The notes under the pieces: model-generated
Database searches by the model: none
The model's input: only the letters and a program-made list of their open reading frames with translations
What the model was told of the DNA's origin: nothing
Shown here: piece by piece, positions 24,411 through 34,481 of the stretch
Numbering within the stretch: the first letter of the stretch is position 1
Layout: every line of letters begins with the position of its first letter
Translations under genes and position numbers: made by a program
NCBI RefSeq assembly: GCF_038595055.1
Contig: NZ_CP152002.1
Coordinates: 5,922,001 to 5,986,000 of the forward strand
Direction: 5' to 3'
Origin: Paenibacillus sp. FSL R7-0345
Lineage (GTDB): Bacteria; Bacillota; Bacilli; Paenibacillales; Paenibacillaceae
Length of the DNA stretch: 64,000 bases

Positions 24411-27400
24411 TCAGAAGCTCAGCTTCCATTTCTGGCCTGCTGCACCAGCCTGCGGAGCTGCAAGGCTTACACCTGATCCGTCTGCTGAAACCGTCAGCGC
24501 CAGATGATTGTGAAGCGAGAGGATCGCTGCTGAACCGTCCTCATTTCTCCGGATGATCCAGCGCTGATTATCGTAGCCCAGGTATGAATAGAGCTGGATG
24601 ACATTCTGCCCGGTGTTCAAGTCAAGGGCCTGGCCGGAGGCTGTACGGATGGAATAGGAGCCTGCTTCATCGCCGGTCGGCACAAATATCCATTTCTGGT
24701 CTGACGCTGCACCGGCAGCTTTGACTGTTACGGGCTCACCATTCGTCAGGCTGCCTGTATACAGGGATTTCCGGGAAGCTTCATTTACAAGGCTTGAAGC
24801 CTCCAGCTTCGCCGGTACAGCACCGCTCACATTTACGTTCTGATAGGAAGCCGTTCCCCCGAATACATGCAGACCGAAATGCCCCTCGGCAAAGGTACCG
24901 TCCTGCACATCCATCAGTTTTTGCCCGTCCAGGTACACTGTAATATGAGGGCCGTCTGCTTGTATCTTCAGACGGTATACCCGGTCCGGCTGAATGAAGG
25001 CCGGCACCCGGGCCAGCACCTGCCGTTCTTCAAAGCGCCCGCCGATCTTGTAAAACAAACGGAACGACTTCATATTCGGGTCCAGATTCAGATAATAACC
25101 GCTGCGACCGTCCGTACTTGCCCTGAACAGAAGAGAGCCTGCTCCCCCTGCACTGCCAAGCTTCATATCAGCTTCATAGATGAAGTCTCCCGCCTGTTCT
25201 GCCGCAATATACTGGGCATCGCCGGAGTAGCTTCCGCGGATGCCGTCTTCACCGGCCAGCCACGGGGCCCTGGCCAGATCCTTCGTCCAGCCGCTGAGGC
25301 TGGTCCGGAATTCCCCTCCAAAGACCTGCACACGGACACTTGCAGTTGCTTTTCCATTGGGGGTGGCTGCCGTAATAACAGCTGTTCCGGCTTGTACCGC
25401 CTTAATCACCGCACCGGAATTACCGGCCTGCTGTATCGCTATAACCCCGGGATTGCTCGTTGCCCATTTCAGCGGATTTGCGCCGTTGCCGGGTCCGTTT
25501 TCTACCGCGGCCTGCAGGGTTACACTTTGACCGGCACTCAGCTCACGTTCGCTGGTATCCATCATGATCCCGGTGGAGACATCCACCCCGGTATTCCATA
25601 CCGAAGCCAGCTTGTAAGCCTTTAATGAGACCACCTTTACATTGCCGCCCTTGGTATAAAAGCTCATACCCCGGCTGGCCGGGTCCGGGAAAATGACATC
25701 CGAGAACACGGCCTTCCCGCCGTTCACAAACACCTCAATCGAGGCTTCATCCACCAGAATACGCAGCTTGATCCGGCCGTTCTCCGCTAATGCCTGCGCT
25801 TCATGTCTGGTACTGAACAGGCTGGAGAAATCGGTCACTCCAGACAGGGAACGGTCTACAAATACCGTGCTCCCGCCCGGCTTGTAACCCACAACCGTCT
25901 TCACGCCTTCGCCCTCCCGCACATTAAATCCGAACTCTGATACACTGCTGCCGGCGGGAATCTCCACCTCGGCTTCCAGTTCGTACGCTCCGGCAGTGAT
26001 GCCCTTCAGCAGATTCTGGGAAGAAGGAGAAACGCTCTTCCCGGAGACCGAATAGAGCGGGCTGCGCAGCGATTCCAGCTCTTTAACCGGGCTTTGGGCC
26101 AGCCGGAGCCCGTCACCCGTCCGGATCAGTGCAACTTCTCTCGGAACCGTCAGCTCCCCCTTCCAGCCCGTTGTCGGAAAGGCGAACGGATAATCCCAGT
26201 TCGACATCCACGCCAGCAGCACTCTCCGTCCATCCTGCATATCCGAAAAGGACATGGACGCATAGAACTCCTTGCCAAAATCGGTTCTCAGCACCGTTCC
26301 CGCCGGATTATCATTAACGAATTTCCCCTCAGCTGTCAGATTCCCGACAAAATATTCCGCATCCGATCCGCCCGTTGCCGGATTCGCTCCTGTGCTGATC
26401 ATCAGCACCCACTTCTTCTCTGAGGTCCCCTGCACCGTAAGCGGGAATAGATCTGGGCATTCCCATACCCCGCCGCGGATATAGCTCCCGTACCCCCAAT
26501 TATCGGTTAACGTCCAGTCGAGCAGATTGGTTGAGGTGAAAAAGCGGATATGATCGCCGCCCGAGACGACCATCACCCAGCGGTTATTGGCTTCATCGCG
26601 CACTACCTTGGGATCGCGGAAATCCCAGCCCCCGGGGTCCTCCCCGTTCTTTCCGGGATTCTCTATCACGATTGGACGTTCTTTGGCATACTCCCAGGTG
26701 CGTCCCTTATCCTTGCTGTAAGCCAGACCAATCTGCTGGTTGCCGTTGGCGGCATCCGGATTGTAGGAGGTGTAGTAGGCGAGCAGCCCCTGGCCGCCCG
26801 AATCCCCGAACAAACCCGAGGAGTTATCCAGATCGGCTACGGCAGACCCGGACCAGACATGCCCATAATCATTCCACGGGAGGGCAATCGGGAGGCGCTT
26901 CCAATTTAGCATATCTGTACTGACTGCATGCGCCCAGGTTCCCCCGTCCTGATGGAACAGATGATATTCTCCCGCAAAATAGACCAGCCCGTTCGGATCA
27001 CTGACGGAACCGCGCATCGGGGTGTAATGGTACTGCGGCCGGTATTTTTCATTATTATAGCTGGCGAAATCTGTTACATAAGTATGCTGAAAATAGGCAG
27101 TTCCGCTGTTTACGACCAGCCCCGAGTTCCCGGATACATATGAGCTGTCAGTGACATCAATAGCCGCCGGAGTATAACCGTCCACAAAAATCTGAATCCG
27201 GCTCCCCTTCGCCTGTACCTCCACCGCATGTTTGGCCCCGGCTACACCAGGGTAAGTGCGGCTTGAGGTAGCAACCACCGTCCCGTCCGCTTTGGTTAAA
27301 CGGACACGGAGCTGATTGCCTGTCTTAACCAGAGCGGCTTCGTATCCGCCCGAGCCGTCCGAAGCGGACCGGAAAACAAGGCCGGCAGTGCCATCCAAAG

Positions 27401-28214
27401 GAAGGGAAATCTGTCCTTCATACACGAAATCGGCGGCAGGCCTGTCATAGAGCAGCAGCGCTTTGCCCTGATTGCCGGAGGAGCCCTTTTTACCGTTCAG
27501 ATCCGGCTGCCAATGGCCCTTGCTGGCCAGCACCGACCCGAGATTCCCCTGCAGATCACTCACCAGAATGTTCTGGAACAATACAGCCCCATCCCAGACG
27601 TGGAGTCCAAGCTGACCGGAGGAATACGTATCGTCCTCAATATCGATTACCGGCATATACTGGTTCCCCCAATACACTTTCAAAGAGGAGCCCTGGGCCT
27701 TCACCTTCAGATGATAAATTTCGCCTTGAGCCAGAGGAACCTGGCGTTCCTCCTGCAGGCTGCCGGCTCCATGTGCCGCATCCCTTAGACGGATCACACC
27801 GGCTTGCGGCACAATCTGCAGCATATAGGCCTGTTTCCCGTCACCGCTTGAGCGGAACAGCAGCGAGGCATCGGGCTGCCCCTCTTTGATCATCACATCC
27901 GCTTCATAAATAAAATCATCTGCGGAAGCCCGCGATAAAGCCGCCACATTTTCCCGCTGGTCCGAGGTCAGCAAAAGTCCTTCCGCTGTGTTCTCCTGTT
28001 TGCCTTTTCCGGCTGTGTACCATCCCGTCAAATTAGTATTCAGTTTGGTAGCGGTTTCAAAAATACTCGTCTCCCCCTCGCTTCCTTGGCCTGTGGCCCG
28101 CTCTGCCGCTTCAGCCCTGTCTGCCTCAGAATGGAATGGTGTTACCTCTGCCGAAGTGAATATGAGTCCCGCACTCAGCAGAATTTTCAGCCCTAATTTC
28201 GCTTTACGGTTCAT
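24411..28214 (-). CDS. Secreted multidomain GH32 fructanase (levanase/inulinase type)
   Basis: 1267 residues with a signal peptide (LGLKILLSAGLIFTSAEV). Order: two LamG/concanavalin-like sugar-binding domains (about 50-215 and 220-385), GH32 five-blade propeller (about 395-720) with SDPNGLVYFAGEYHLF near 405 (nucleophile Asp), RDPKVV near 534 and WECPDLF near 585 (acid/base Glu), GH32 C-terminal sandwich, a BIG2-like Ig domain (about 860-960), a third LamG-like domain and a ricin-type beta-trefoil (about 1130-1267, NQRWIIRRNEDGS). It hydrolyses beta-fructans outside the cell. The residues before the nucleophile read SVSDPNG, not the common WMNDPNG. ATG follows AAAGAGGTAGAAGG. Last gene of the fructan operon, with its own preceding hairpin. 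Confidence 0.92.
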   Translation of the reverse strand: MNRKAKLGLKILLSAGLIFTSAEVTPFHSEADRAEAAERATGQGSEGETSIFETATKLNTNLTGWYTAGKGKQENTAEGLLLTSDQRENVAALSRASADDFIYEADVMIKEGQPDASLLFRSSGDGKQAYMLQIVPQAGVIRLRDAAHGAGSLQEERQVPLAQGEIYHLKVKAQGSSLKVYWGNQYMPVIDIEDDTYSSGQLGLHVWDGAVLFQNILVSDLQGNLGSVLASKGHWQPDLNGKKGSSGNQGKALLLYDRPAADFVYEGQISLPLDGTAGLVFRSASDGSGGYEAALVKTGNQLRVRLTKADGTVVATSSRTYPGVAGAKHAVEVQAKGSRIQIFVDGYTPAAIDVTDSSYVSGNSGLVVNSGTAYFQHTYVTDFASYNNEKYRPQYHYTPMRGSVSDPNGLVYFAGEYHLFHQDGGTWAHAVSTDMLNWKRLPIALPWNDYGHVWSGSAVADLDNSSGLFGDSGGQGLLAYYTSYNPDAANGNQQIGLAYSKDKGRTWEYAKERPIVIENPGKNGEDPGGWDFRDPKVVRDEANNRWVMVVSGGDHIRFFTSTNLLDWTLTDNWGYGSYIRGGVWECPDLFPLTVQGTSEKKWVLMISTGANPATGGSDAEYFVGNLTAEGKFVNDNPAGTVLRTDFGKEFYASMSFSDMQDGRRVLLAWMSNWDYPFAFPTTGWKGELTVPREVALIRTGDGLRLAQSPVKELESLRSPLYSVSGKSVSPSSQNLLKGITAGAYELEAEVEIPAGSSVSEFGFNVREGEGVKTVVGYKPGGSTVFVDRSLSGVTDFSSLFSTRHEAQALAENGRIKLRILVDEASIEVFVNGGKAVFSDVIFPDPASRGMSFYTKGGNVKVVSLKAYKLASVWNTGVDVSTGIMMDTSERELSAGQSVTLQAAVENGPGNGANPLKWATSNPGVIAIQQAGNSGAVIKAVQAGTAVITAATPNGKATASVRVQVFGGEFRTSLSGWTKDLARAPWLAGEDGIRGSYSGDAQYIAAEQAGDFIYEADMKLGSAGGAGSLLFRASTDGRSGYYLNLDPNMKSFRLFYKIGGRFEERQVLARVPAFIQPDRVYRLKIQADGPHITVYLDGQKLMDVQDGTFAEGHFGLHVFGGTASYQNVNVSGAVPAKLEASSLVNEASRKSLYTGSLTNGEPVTVKAAGAASDQKWIFVPTGDEAGSYSIRTASGQALDLNTGQNVIQLYSYLGYDNQRWIIRRNEDGSAAILSLHNHLALTVSADGSGVSLAAPQAGAAGQKWKLSF

Positions 28215-28256
28215 CCTTCTACCTCTTTTCCTCTAAATGATAGTCCATAATGAAAC

Positions 28257-28296
28257 ACAAGGCCGGCTTGCTGCTTCTGCATCACTCCGGCCTTGT
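28257..28296 (-). terminator. Hairpin between fructokinase and levanase genes
   Basis: ACAAGGCCGG and CCGGCCTTGT are exact arms with a 20 nt loop; only GTTTCATT follows on the minus strand. It could partly terminate transcription and lower levanase expression, or stabilise the upstream mRNA. Confidence 0.5.
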
Positions 28297-28323
28297 CTGT
28301 TGTTATTTCAATAATAGATTGAA

Positions 28324-29208
28324 CTACTTCAGGTTTTTGTCCATTGCTGCAAGACCCAGGGCCAGCGCACCGCATAATCCGGCCTGCTGTCCGAGACCCG
28401 GAGCCACAATATACTCATCCATTTGCGTGAGAATAGCATCCGCACTGACATATCCGTTAAGATTCCGGCTCACGGCCTCCCGGACCAGCGGGAACAGCTG
28501 GGACTGCTGCATAACGCCGCCGCCGAGTATGATTTTCTCCGGGGAGAGCAGCAGGACAGCCTGGGTTACGGACTCGGCAATGTAGAAGGCTTCAATCTCC
28601 CATGCCTTGTGCCCGGCAGGAAGCTCATGCCCCTTTGCCCCCCATCTGGCTTCAATAGCTGGCCCTGCGGCCATTCCCTCGAGGCAGTCCCCGTGATAGG
28701 GGCATCTTCCGGAATAATGATCCTCCGGATGCCGTCTCGTCGGAACATGCCCGCCCTCAGGATGCACAAGACCATGAACCAGCTGCCCCCCGGCATAGAC
28801 ACCGACACCGATCCCCGTCCCCACGGTAATGTACAGGCAGCTGGACAGCCCCTGGGCCGCCCCCCATTTCACCTCGCCATAGGCTGCAGCATTAACATCG
28901 GTATCCCAGCCCAGCGGAACCGGAAAAGCATGCTTCAAGGTCCCGAGCAGATCATAATTGGCCCAGCCCGGCTTGGGCGTGGTCGTGATGTAACCATAGG
29001 TCGGGCTATTCAGGCGGATATCAATCGGTCCAAACGATCCGATCCCGATGGCTTCTGCCCCTTTGTCCCGGAAATAATCAATTACTTGAGGTATCGTCTG
29101 ATCCGGATGGCCGGTCGGGAAGCTGATCTGATCCTCAATCCGTCCGTGCTCATCCCCGATGCCGCAGATAAATTTGGTTCCGCCTGCTTCTATAGCTCCT
29201 ATACGCAT
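28324..29208 (-). CDS. ROK-family fructokinase
   Basis: 294 residues. The N-terminal phosphate loop is AIEAGGTKFICGIG; the zinc and ROK signature is GGHVPTRRHPEDHYSGRCPY followed by HGDCLEGMAAGPAIEARWG, highly typical of bacterial fructokinases (ScrK/GmuE type). It phosphorylates fructose released by the two GH32 enzymes to fructose-6-phosphate with ATP. ATG 29208 follows GGGAGGTGAAG. Only 18 bp separate it from the GH32 gene upstream, so they are co-transcribed. Confidence 0.93.
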   Translation of the reverse strand: MRIGAIEAGGTKFICGIGDEHGRIEDQISFPTGHPDQTIPQVIDYFRDKGAEAIGIGSFGPIDIRLNSPTYGYITTTPKPGWANYDLLGTLKHAFPVPLGWDTDVNAAAYGEVKWGAAQGLSSCLYITVGTGIGVGVYAGGQLVHGLVHPEGGHVPTRRHPEDHYSGRCPYHGDCLEGMAAGPAIEARWGAKGHELPAGHKAWEIEAFYIAESVTQAVLLLSPEKIILGGGVMQQSQLFPLVREAVSRNLNGYVSADAILTQMDEYIVAPGLGQQAGLCGALALGLAAMDKNLK

Positions 29209-29226
29209 GTAGACTTCACCTCCCGC

Positions 29227-30711
29227 TTACTTCCTGCCGCCGGCTGCGGCAGATGAGGCCAGCTCATAAAGCTCCAGCGACAGGAATACCTGCTCTTCCT
29301 GTTCTGCAAAGGCAGCCAGACCGGCGGAGGCAGGCCCCGGGAAAATAAGTTCCGTAATAACCGCTTGACCGCCGCCCGCGAATACCTCCACCGAGGAACG
29401 GTCTACATAAATAGTCAAATCATAGACTTCAGCCGGTGCCGCAAGCTTCGCAGCATGAACCCCCGCGAACAGACTGTGGAAATCAGTCTTCCCGGAAGCA
29501 CTGCGGTCCACGTACACTTCTTCCGTCTGCGCATTAATCCCGGCAACGGTATGCTCCCCCGCACCTGCTTTTAAACGGAAGCCGGCAGACGTACCGCGCG
29601 GAAGCTTCGCCTCTATGAGGTAGGCGTCCAGTTCAAGCCCGGCGCAGGCCGCATTAATTTCTTGCACCGAAGCATTCTTAAGGGACAGGACCGGGGTACG
29701 TGCTGCTTCCAGCTCTTTGGCAGGCTTCTGGATGAGCGCTGCTTCCCCGTTTCTTGTTTCCAGTGAAAGCTCACGGGGAATCGTCATTGCGCCGCGGAAG
29801 CCTTCCGTCGGTGTCTGCGGAGCATACATCCAGTTGCTCATCCAGCCGATAAACAGGCGTCTTCCGTCTTCTTCAGGAAGATCGGACCAGCTCACCCCGG
29901 CATAATTATCCCTGCCGTAATCCACCCAGCGGATGCGCTGCGAGGCTTCGTCAGGCATGAATACGGCCCCGTCGAAGCTGCCTGTGAAATACTGCGTTCT
30001 GGAGCCTTCCTCAAAGGCCGGATCAGCACCAATGCTCACAAGCATCACCCATTTAACGTTATCCTTGTCTCCATCAACCGGCAGCGGGAAGAGATCCGGG
30101 CACTCCCATACTCCATCATGCGAGCCGATCCCGGCACCGAATTCGCTGGCGAAGGTCCAGTGAATCAGATCAGGCGAGTGGTACAAGCACACCGTCTGGC
30201 CGCAGGCCACGATCATCACCCAGCGGCTGGCATCATGATCCCAGAAGACCTTGGGATCACGGAAATCGATGAAGCTGTCGTGGGTCAGCACCGGATTTCC
30301 GGCATATTTGATCCAGGTTCTGCCGTTATCCTTGCTGTACGCAATGCTTTGATACTGAACGGCGGGCTGTCCCTCCGGCATGTTCAGGTGATGGGTAAAG
30401 ATCGCTACGAGCCCCGGCTTATCCCCGAAAAAGCCCGTCGTATTTTTCCAGTCCACAACGGCGCTTCCCGAAAAAATCATGCCCAGTTCATCCGGCACCA
30501 GCGCAACCGGCAGCTCTTCCCAGTTGATCAGGTCCCTGCTGACGGCATGGCCCCAGTGCATCTCCCCCATACTCATACCGTCCGGGTGATGCTGGAAGAA
30601 CAAGTGGTACTCCCCTTCGAAATATACAAGCCCGTTCGGATCGTTCATCCAATTCTTCTGGGGTGAAAAGTGATAGGCACCCCGGTAGTTTTGCTCTGTG
30701 ATTGCTGACAT
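29227..30711 (-). CDS. Intracellular GH32 beta-fructofuranosidase (sucrase/sucrose-6-phosphate hydrolase-like)
   Basis: 494 residues with no signal peptide. Motifs: KNWMNDPNGLVYFEGEYHLF near residue 20 (nucleophile Asp), FRDPKVFW near 148 and WECPDLFPL near 202 (acid/base Glu). It hydrolyses fructose from sucrose or short fructooligosaccharides. Because the operon imports by ABC transport and not PTS, unphosphorylated sugars are the likely substrate. ATG 30711 follows AAAAGGAG. It pairs with the secreted GH32: outside cut, import, inside finish. Confidence 0.92.
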   Translation of the reverse strand: MSAITEQNYRGAYHFSPQKNWMNDPNGLVYFEGEYHLFFQHHPDGMSMGEMHWGHAVSRDLINWEELPVALVPDELGMIFSGSAVVDWKNTTGFFGDKPGLVAIFTHHLNMPEGQPAVQYQSIAYSKDNGRTWIKYAGNPVLTHDSFIDFRDPKVFWDHDASRWVMIVACGQTVCLYHSPDLIHWTFASEFGAGIGSHDGVWECPDLFPLPVDGDKDNVKWVMLVSIGADPAFEEGSRTQYFTGSFDGAVFMPDEASQRIRWVDYGRDNYAGVSWSDLPEEDGRRLFIGWMSNWMYAPQTPTEGFRGAMTIPRELSLETRNGEAALIQKPAKELEAARTPVLSLKNASVQEINAACAGLELDAYLIEAKLPRGTSAGFRLKAGAGEHTVAGINAQTEEVYVDRSASGKTDFHSLFAGVHAAKLAAPAEVYDLTIYVDRSSVEVFAGGGQAVITELIFPGPASAGLAAFAEQEEQVFLSLELYELASSAAAGGRK

Positions 30712-30740
30712 ATATGATTTCTCCTTTTCTCCCGGATAGA

Positions 30741-30802
30741 TTGAACCGGGAATTTAGAGAAAAGGTCTGGCTCAGCTCCCTTTTCTCAAGATTCCAGTTC
30801 AA
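30741..30802 (-). terminator. Large hairpin after the fructan binding-protein gene
   Basis: TTGAAC...GGAA...AGAGAAAAGG pairs with CCTTTTCTC...TTCC...GTTCAA over about 25 positions with small bulges. It lies between the binding protein and GH32 genes. There is no U-run, so it more likely protects the upstream transporter mRNA from 3' decay than stops transcription. Confidence 0.6.
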
Positions 30803-30825
30803 TCATTATTTTTATTTTGTATATA

Positions 30826-32436
30826 CTACTTCCCCGTTGCTCTGTCGTAACCGCCCTGCTTGATCTTTAGCCATTCCTGCAGGCCAAGGCGGTCCAGCTC
30901 CTTGAGATAGTCGTTCCACTCGGCATCAATTTTGCCGTTCTGATACCATTCGGTGCGCATTCTGAGCACATAGGCGAACAGGTCGGTTTCAATGGTCGTC
31001 AGACGGTCCAGCTCGTCAATGGAATGGAATACGCTTGGCATGACGTTCTCCGCTTTCATTTTCGGAGCCATGATGTTTTTGACGATATCCATTCTGCCCT
31101 TGGCATCATCCGGCATCGTAGTGTACTTGCCATAGTAGGAATCCAGAATCGCCAGCGGTCCGCCGATGCTTGTTTTCTCACGGAGCTCAACCGGAGCGGT
31201 GCCTTCCAGCGGCAGATGCTTCAGCATCCCTGCAGCTTCATCGAATTCAAAAATGTTCTGCTGGGTATCATCCCCGTAGGTTCCCCAGTTGTTCTGTACA
31301 GACTGGACCGGATCATACAGCTGATCGACCCATTTCGCCGTGGTTTCCAGGTTTTTGTTGGCACTGGTTACGACCATTTTTCCGCGGCCCAGTCCCAGGG
31401 CGTTCGTCCGGGTTACATTCACTTCACCGTCCGGTCCGGCCAGCGGCGGCATCACCTCATAGGCATCGTTCGCACCGGAAATATTCGCCTTATCCCAGGA
31501 GAAATAAAGGCCGTACTTCTGATCCTTCCCCTTGGCCAGATAAGTGCTCCAGTCCTGGGTGTAGGCTTCGATATCGATCAGCTTTTCTTTGTACAGCTCA
31601 TTAATAAATTTTACAGCAGCTTTATAGCCTTCTTCGGCAGCGGTAAAGACTACTTTACCGTCATTGCTTACCACCGCATGGTCGGGGTTCTCGCCGAGCC
31701 CGAATGATCCGAACAGGAACACCAGATCCTCCGCACCAGGCTTATTAATGAAGGAAAGCGGAATTTCATCGGCCTGGCCGTTGCCGTTCGGGTCCTGGGT
31801 CTTGAAAGCAATCAGCACCTGCTTCAATTCTTCGGTAGTCGTTGGCATGTCGAGGCCCAGATTTTTCAGCCATTCCACATTGATCCACGGCATACTGTCC
31901 ACTGCCTGAATTCTTTCCTTGCCGTTCCCCAGCTCTTCAATCCAGGGGAAGGCGTAGATGTTACCGTCAGGCGCTGTGATCATACTTTTGTACTCGGGAG
32001 CTTCTTCCAGCACTTTTTTAAAGTTGGGCATGTTCTGCTCAATCAGGTCATTCAGCGGAATGATCGTGCCGTCCTTAGCCAGCTTCAGCAGCTCATAGTC
32101 ACTGTAATCCGCGTTAAAAATAGCATCCGGAAGATCGCCGCTGGCTACGGCCAGATTTCTTTTTTCTACAAACACATCATTCGTGAAGTTCTTCCAGTTG
32201 ATATGCACATTTGTTTTTTCTTCAAGCCGTTTATTGATCAGCTTGTCGTTCGGATCGGCCGGGGCCAGTGCAGAGCTTTGCGTAATGAAGTTCAGGGTGA
32301 CTTTGCCGTCAGGGTCCTGCTGCTCACTGGCAGCACTGCCTCCCCCGCTGCCGCATGCAGCAAGAAACATGAAGGAAGCAAGGACAGAGGCAGAAGCTGC
32401 TTTTGACAAACCTTTTGTACGTGTTGAGCTTTTCAT
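30826..32436 (-). CDS. Extracellular solute-binding lipoprotein for fructooligosaccharides
   Basis: 536 residues with signal peptide and lipobox FLAAC followed by a GS-rich linker. It belongs to the large LipO/YtcQ group of CUT1 binding proteins; TQDPNGNGQADEIPLSF is again a calcium-loop-like segment. ATG 32436 follows TTTGGAGGT. It follows its two permeases and precedes the GH32 and kinase genes, which tells the substrate class: sucrose or beta-fructan oligomers. Confidence 0.9.
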   Translation of the reverse strand: MKSSTRTKGLSKAASASVLASFMFLAACGSGGGSAASEQQDPDGKVTLNFITQSSALAPADPNDKLINKRLEEKTNVHINWKNFTNDVFVEKRNLAVASGDLPDAIFNADYSDYELLKLAKDGTIIPLNDLIEQNMPNFKKVLEEAPEYKSMITAPDGNIYAFPWIEELGNGKERIQAVDSMPWINVEWLKNLGLDMPTTTEELKQVLIAFKTQDPNGNGQADEIPLSFINKPGAEDLVFLFGSFGLGENPDHAVVSNDGKVVFTAAEEGYKAAVKFINELYKEKLIDIEAYTQDWSTYLAKGKDQKYGLYFSWDKANISGANDAYEVMPPLAGPDGEVNVTRTNALGLGRGKMVVTSANKNLETTAKWVDQLYDPVQSVQNNWGTYGDDTQQNIFEFDEAAGMLKHLPLEGTAPVELREKTSIGGPLAILDSYYGKYTTMPDDAKGRMDIVKNIMAPKMKAENVMPSVFHSIDELDRLTTIETDLFAYVLRMRTEWYQNGKIDAEWNDYLKELDRLGLQEWLKIKQGGYDRATGK

Positions 32437-32496
32437 CGGATATGACCTCCAAAGTAAAAATAAATGAAAAGAAATTATCTATGTGCAGCCTGCTTC

Positions 32497-33378
32497 CTAT
32501 TTAATGGAGCCGACCATGACACCTTTTTCAAAATACTTCTGGAAAAACGGATACATAATGATTAGCGGGAGGCTTGAAATTACGATCGCAGCGTATTTGA
32601 TGATTTCTGACAGACGCTTCATTTCAGCCGCCGCCAGCTGGTCACTGATCATGCCCGGGTCCACCTGGTTCTGGATCAGGATTGAGCGCAGCACGAGCTG
32701 CAGCGGGTGAAGAGCAGGATTATCGAGATAGATCATGGCGTCGAAGTACGAATTCCACTGGCCGACAAAGGCATACAGCGCCAGCACGAAAATGATCGGC
32801 TTGGAGAGCGGCAATACGATGCTGAAGAAAATCCTCATCTCCGAGGCCCCGTCCACATTGGACGCCTCCTTCAGCTCCTTCGGCACCCCTTTGAAGAAGG
32901 TTCTGGACAAAATAATATTCCATACATTGACCGCTCCGGGGATGATGACAGCCCAGACCGTATCCAGCAGCCCCAGATTTTTAACCAGCAGATAAGTCGG
33001 GACAAGGCCGCCGCCGAAGAACATCGTGAACAGGAACAGCGTCATAAACAAGCCCTTCCCCTTCAGGCGGTCATCCGACAAGGCATAGCCCGCGCATACA
33101 GAGACCGTAACGGTCAGCAGCGCAAAGGCGGAGGCATAAAAAACAGCGTTTGCAAATCCCCGCAGCATTGCAGGATTGGTAAGGATCATCTTATAGCCTT
33201 CAACAGACCAGTCAGAAATCTTAAATGAAATGCCCCGGCTCAGCAGGACCGAAGGGTCCATGAAGGAGGCGATCACTACATAGATTAGCGGAAGAATGAC
33301 CACCAGCACGGCCAGTGTCAAAAAGGCTGCGTTCAGCGCGAGCATGAAGCGATCCAGCCGCGAATGTTTAACGAACAT
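32497..33378 (-). CDS. Carbohydrate ABC transporter permease, MalG/LplC type
   Basis: 293 residues with six helices; the EAA loop is PKELKEASNVDGASEMRIFFSI near residue 185 and the end FEKGVMVGSIK is typical of LplC-like permeases. ATG 33378 follows GGAAAGGAGC. It sits 17 bp after the first permease gene and forms the membrane channel with it. No ATPase gene is present in the operon. Confidence 0.93.
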   Translation of the reverse strand: MFVKHSRLDRFMLALNAAFLTLAVLVVILPLIYVVIASFMDPSVLLSRGISFKISDWSVEGYKMILTNPAMLRGFANAVFYASAFALLTVTVSVCAGYALSDDRLKGKGLFMTLFLFTMFFGGGLVPTYLLVKNLGLLDTVWAVIIPGAVNVWNIILSRTFFKGVPKELKEASNVDGASEMRIFFSIVLPLSKPIIFVLALYAFVGQWNSYFDAMIYLDNPALHPLQLVLRSILIQNQVDPGMISDQLAAAEMKRLSEIIKYAAIVISSLPLIIMYPFFQKYFEKGVMVGSIK

Positions 33379-33395
33379 GATTGGTTGCTCCTTTC

Positions 33396-34349
33396 CTAAT
33401 AAAGGCCTTCGCCCTCATTCAGCTTCTTCACGGTGAAGTTCACTGTAATCAGCAAAATAACATTGATAACCGAGTTGAACAGTCCCACTGCGGCTGAGTA
33501 AGCGTAGTCGCCCGACTGCAGGCCGATTTTGTACACATAGGTTGGAATAATCTCAGAGGTTGGCAGGTTCGTCGCCGTCTGCATCAGATAAGCCTTTTCA
33601 AAGCCGATCGACATGATCCCGCCCGCGGCAAGAATGAACACAATCGCCATAATCGGCCTGATGGTCGGCAGGTCAATATGCCGGATTCTTTGCAGCAGAT
33701 TCGCACCGTCCAGGTTGGCTGCGTTATGTAACTCAGGGTCCACATTGGCAAGCGCGGCTACATAGATGATGGAAGCCCAGCCCGCACCCGTCCAGATGTC
33801 GGAAAGGATGTAGATCCAGCGGAAATACTCCGGACGCGACATGAACATCACCGGCTCCCCGTTAATCCAGCTGAACAGCTGGTTGATCGGCCCTGTTGGA
33901 GAGAGGAAGATGAACAGCATCCCTACAACAACCACAACGGATATAAAGTTAGGTGCATAGAGGAAAAGCTGAATGTTCTTTTTGACCCCGGCGCGGCGGA
34001 TCTGATTGAGCATCAGGGCAAGCAGAATCGGCACAGGAAAGCTTAGAATCAGGCCGAAAAAGCTCAATTTAAGCGTATTCATAAAAATAACCTCGAAGTT
34101 CGGGGAAGACAGGAATTTCTCAAAGTTGTATAGTCCCACCCATTCACTGCCCAGAATCCCTTTGATCGGGCTAAAATCCTTAAAGGCGATAACCGCACCA
34201 TACATAGGACCGTATTTAAAAATCAGGGTCAGGATCAGCGCCGGGGCCAGCATAAGATACAGGAAATAATGCTTCTTCAAATATTCCGGCAAGGAGCTCT
34301 TCCTCACCGCCGTCACGCGCCGGGAATCCGCTTCTATTGAATTTTGCAA
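33396..34349 (-). CDS. Carbohydrate ABC transporter permease, MalF/LplB type
   Basis: 317 residues with six helices. Group signature AFKDFSPIKGILGSEWVGLY and EAA loop DPELHNAANLDGANLLQRIR near residue 205. The start is TTG 34349, preceded by GGAGGTAAAGG. First gene of the fructan operon; its promoter is at 34450-34478. Confidence 0.93.
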   Translation of the reverse strand: MQNSIEADSRRVTAVRKSSLPEYLKKHYFLYLMLAPALILTLIFKYGPMYGAVIAFKDFSPIKGILGSEWVGLYNFEKFLSSPNFEVIFMNTLKLSFFGLILSFPVPILLALMLNQIRRAGVKKNIQLFLYAPNFISVVVVVGMLFIFLSPTGPINQLFSWINGEPVMFMSRPEYFRWIYILSDIWTGAGWASIIYVAALANVDPELHNAANLDGANLLQRIRHIDLPTIRPIMAIVFILAAGGIMSIGFEKAYLMQTATNLPTSEIIPTYVYKIGLQSGDYAYSAAVGLFNSVINVILLITVNFTVKKLNEGEGLY

Positions 34350-34449
34350 TGCCTTTACCTCCGTTCATGTACATGATTTATAGTTCAAAGCTCGGGGGAC
34401 ATTGTTGAAAGGCTTACATTTCAGTGCAAATGCCCTCTGGTTCCTTTAC

Positions 34450-34478
34450 AATTTATCAAATCAATAACCATCAGTCAA
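34450..34478 (-). promoter_or_regulatory. Promoter of the fructan operon
   Basis: Minus strand -35 TTGACT (34473-34478), 17 bp spacer, -10 TAAATT (34450-34455), about 100 nt before the first permease gene. Operator copy 1 lies just upstream of the -35. Confidence 0.75.
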
Positions 34479-34481
34479 TAC

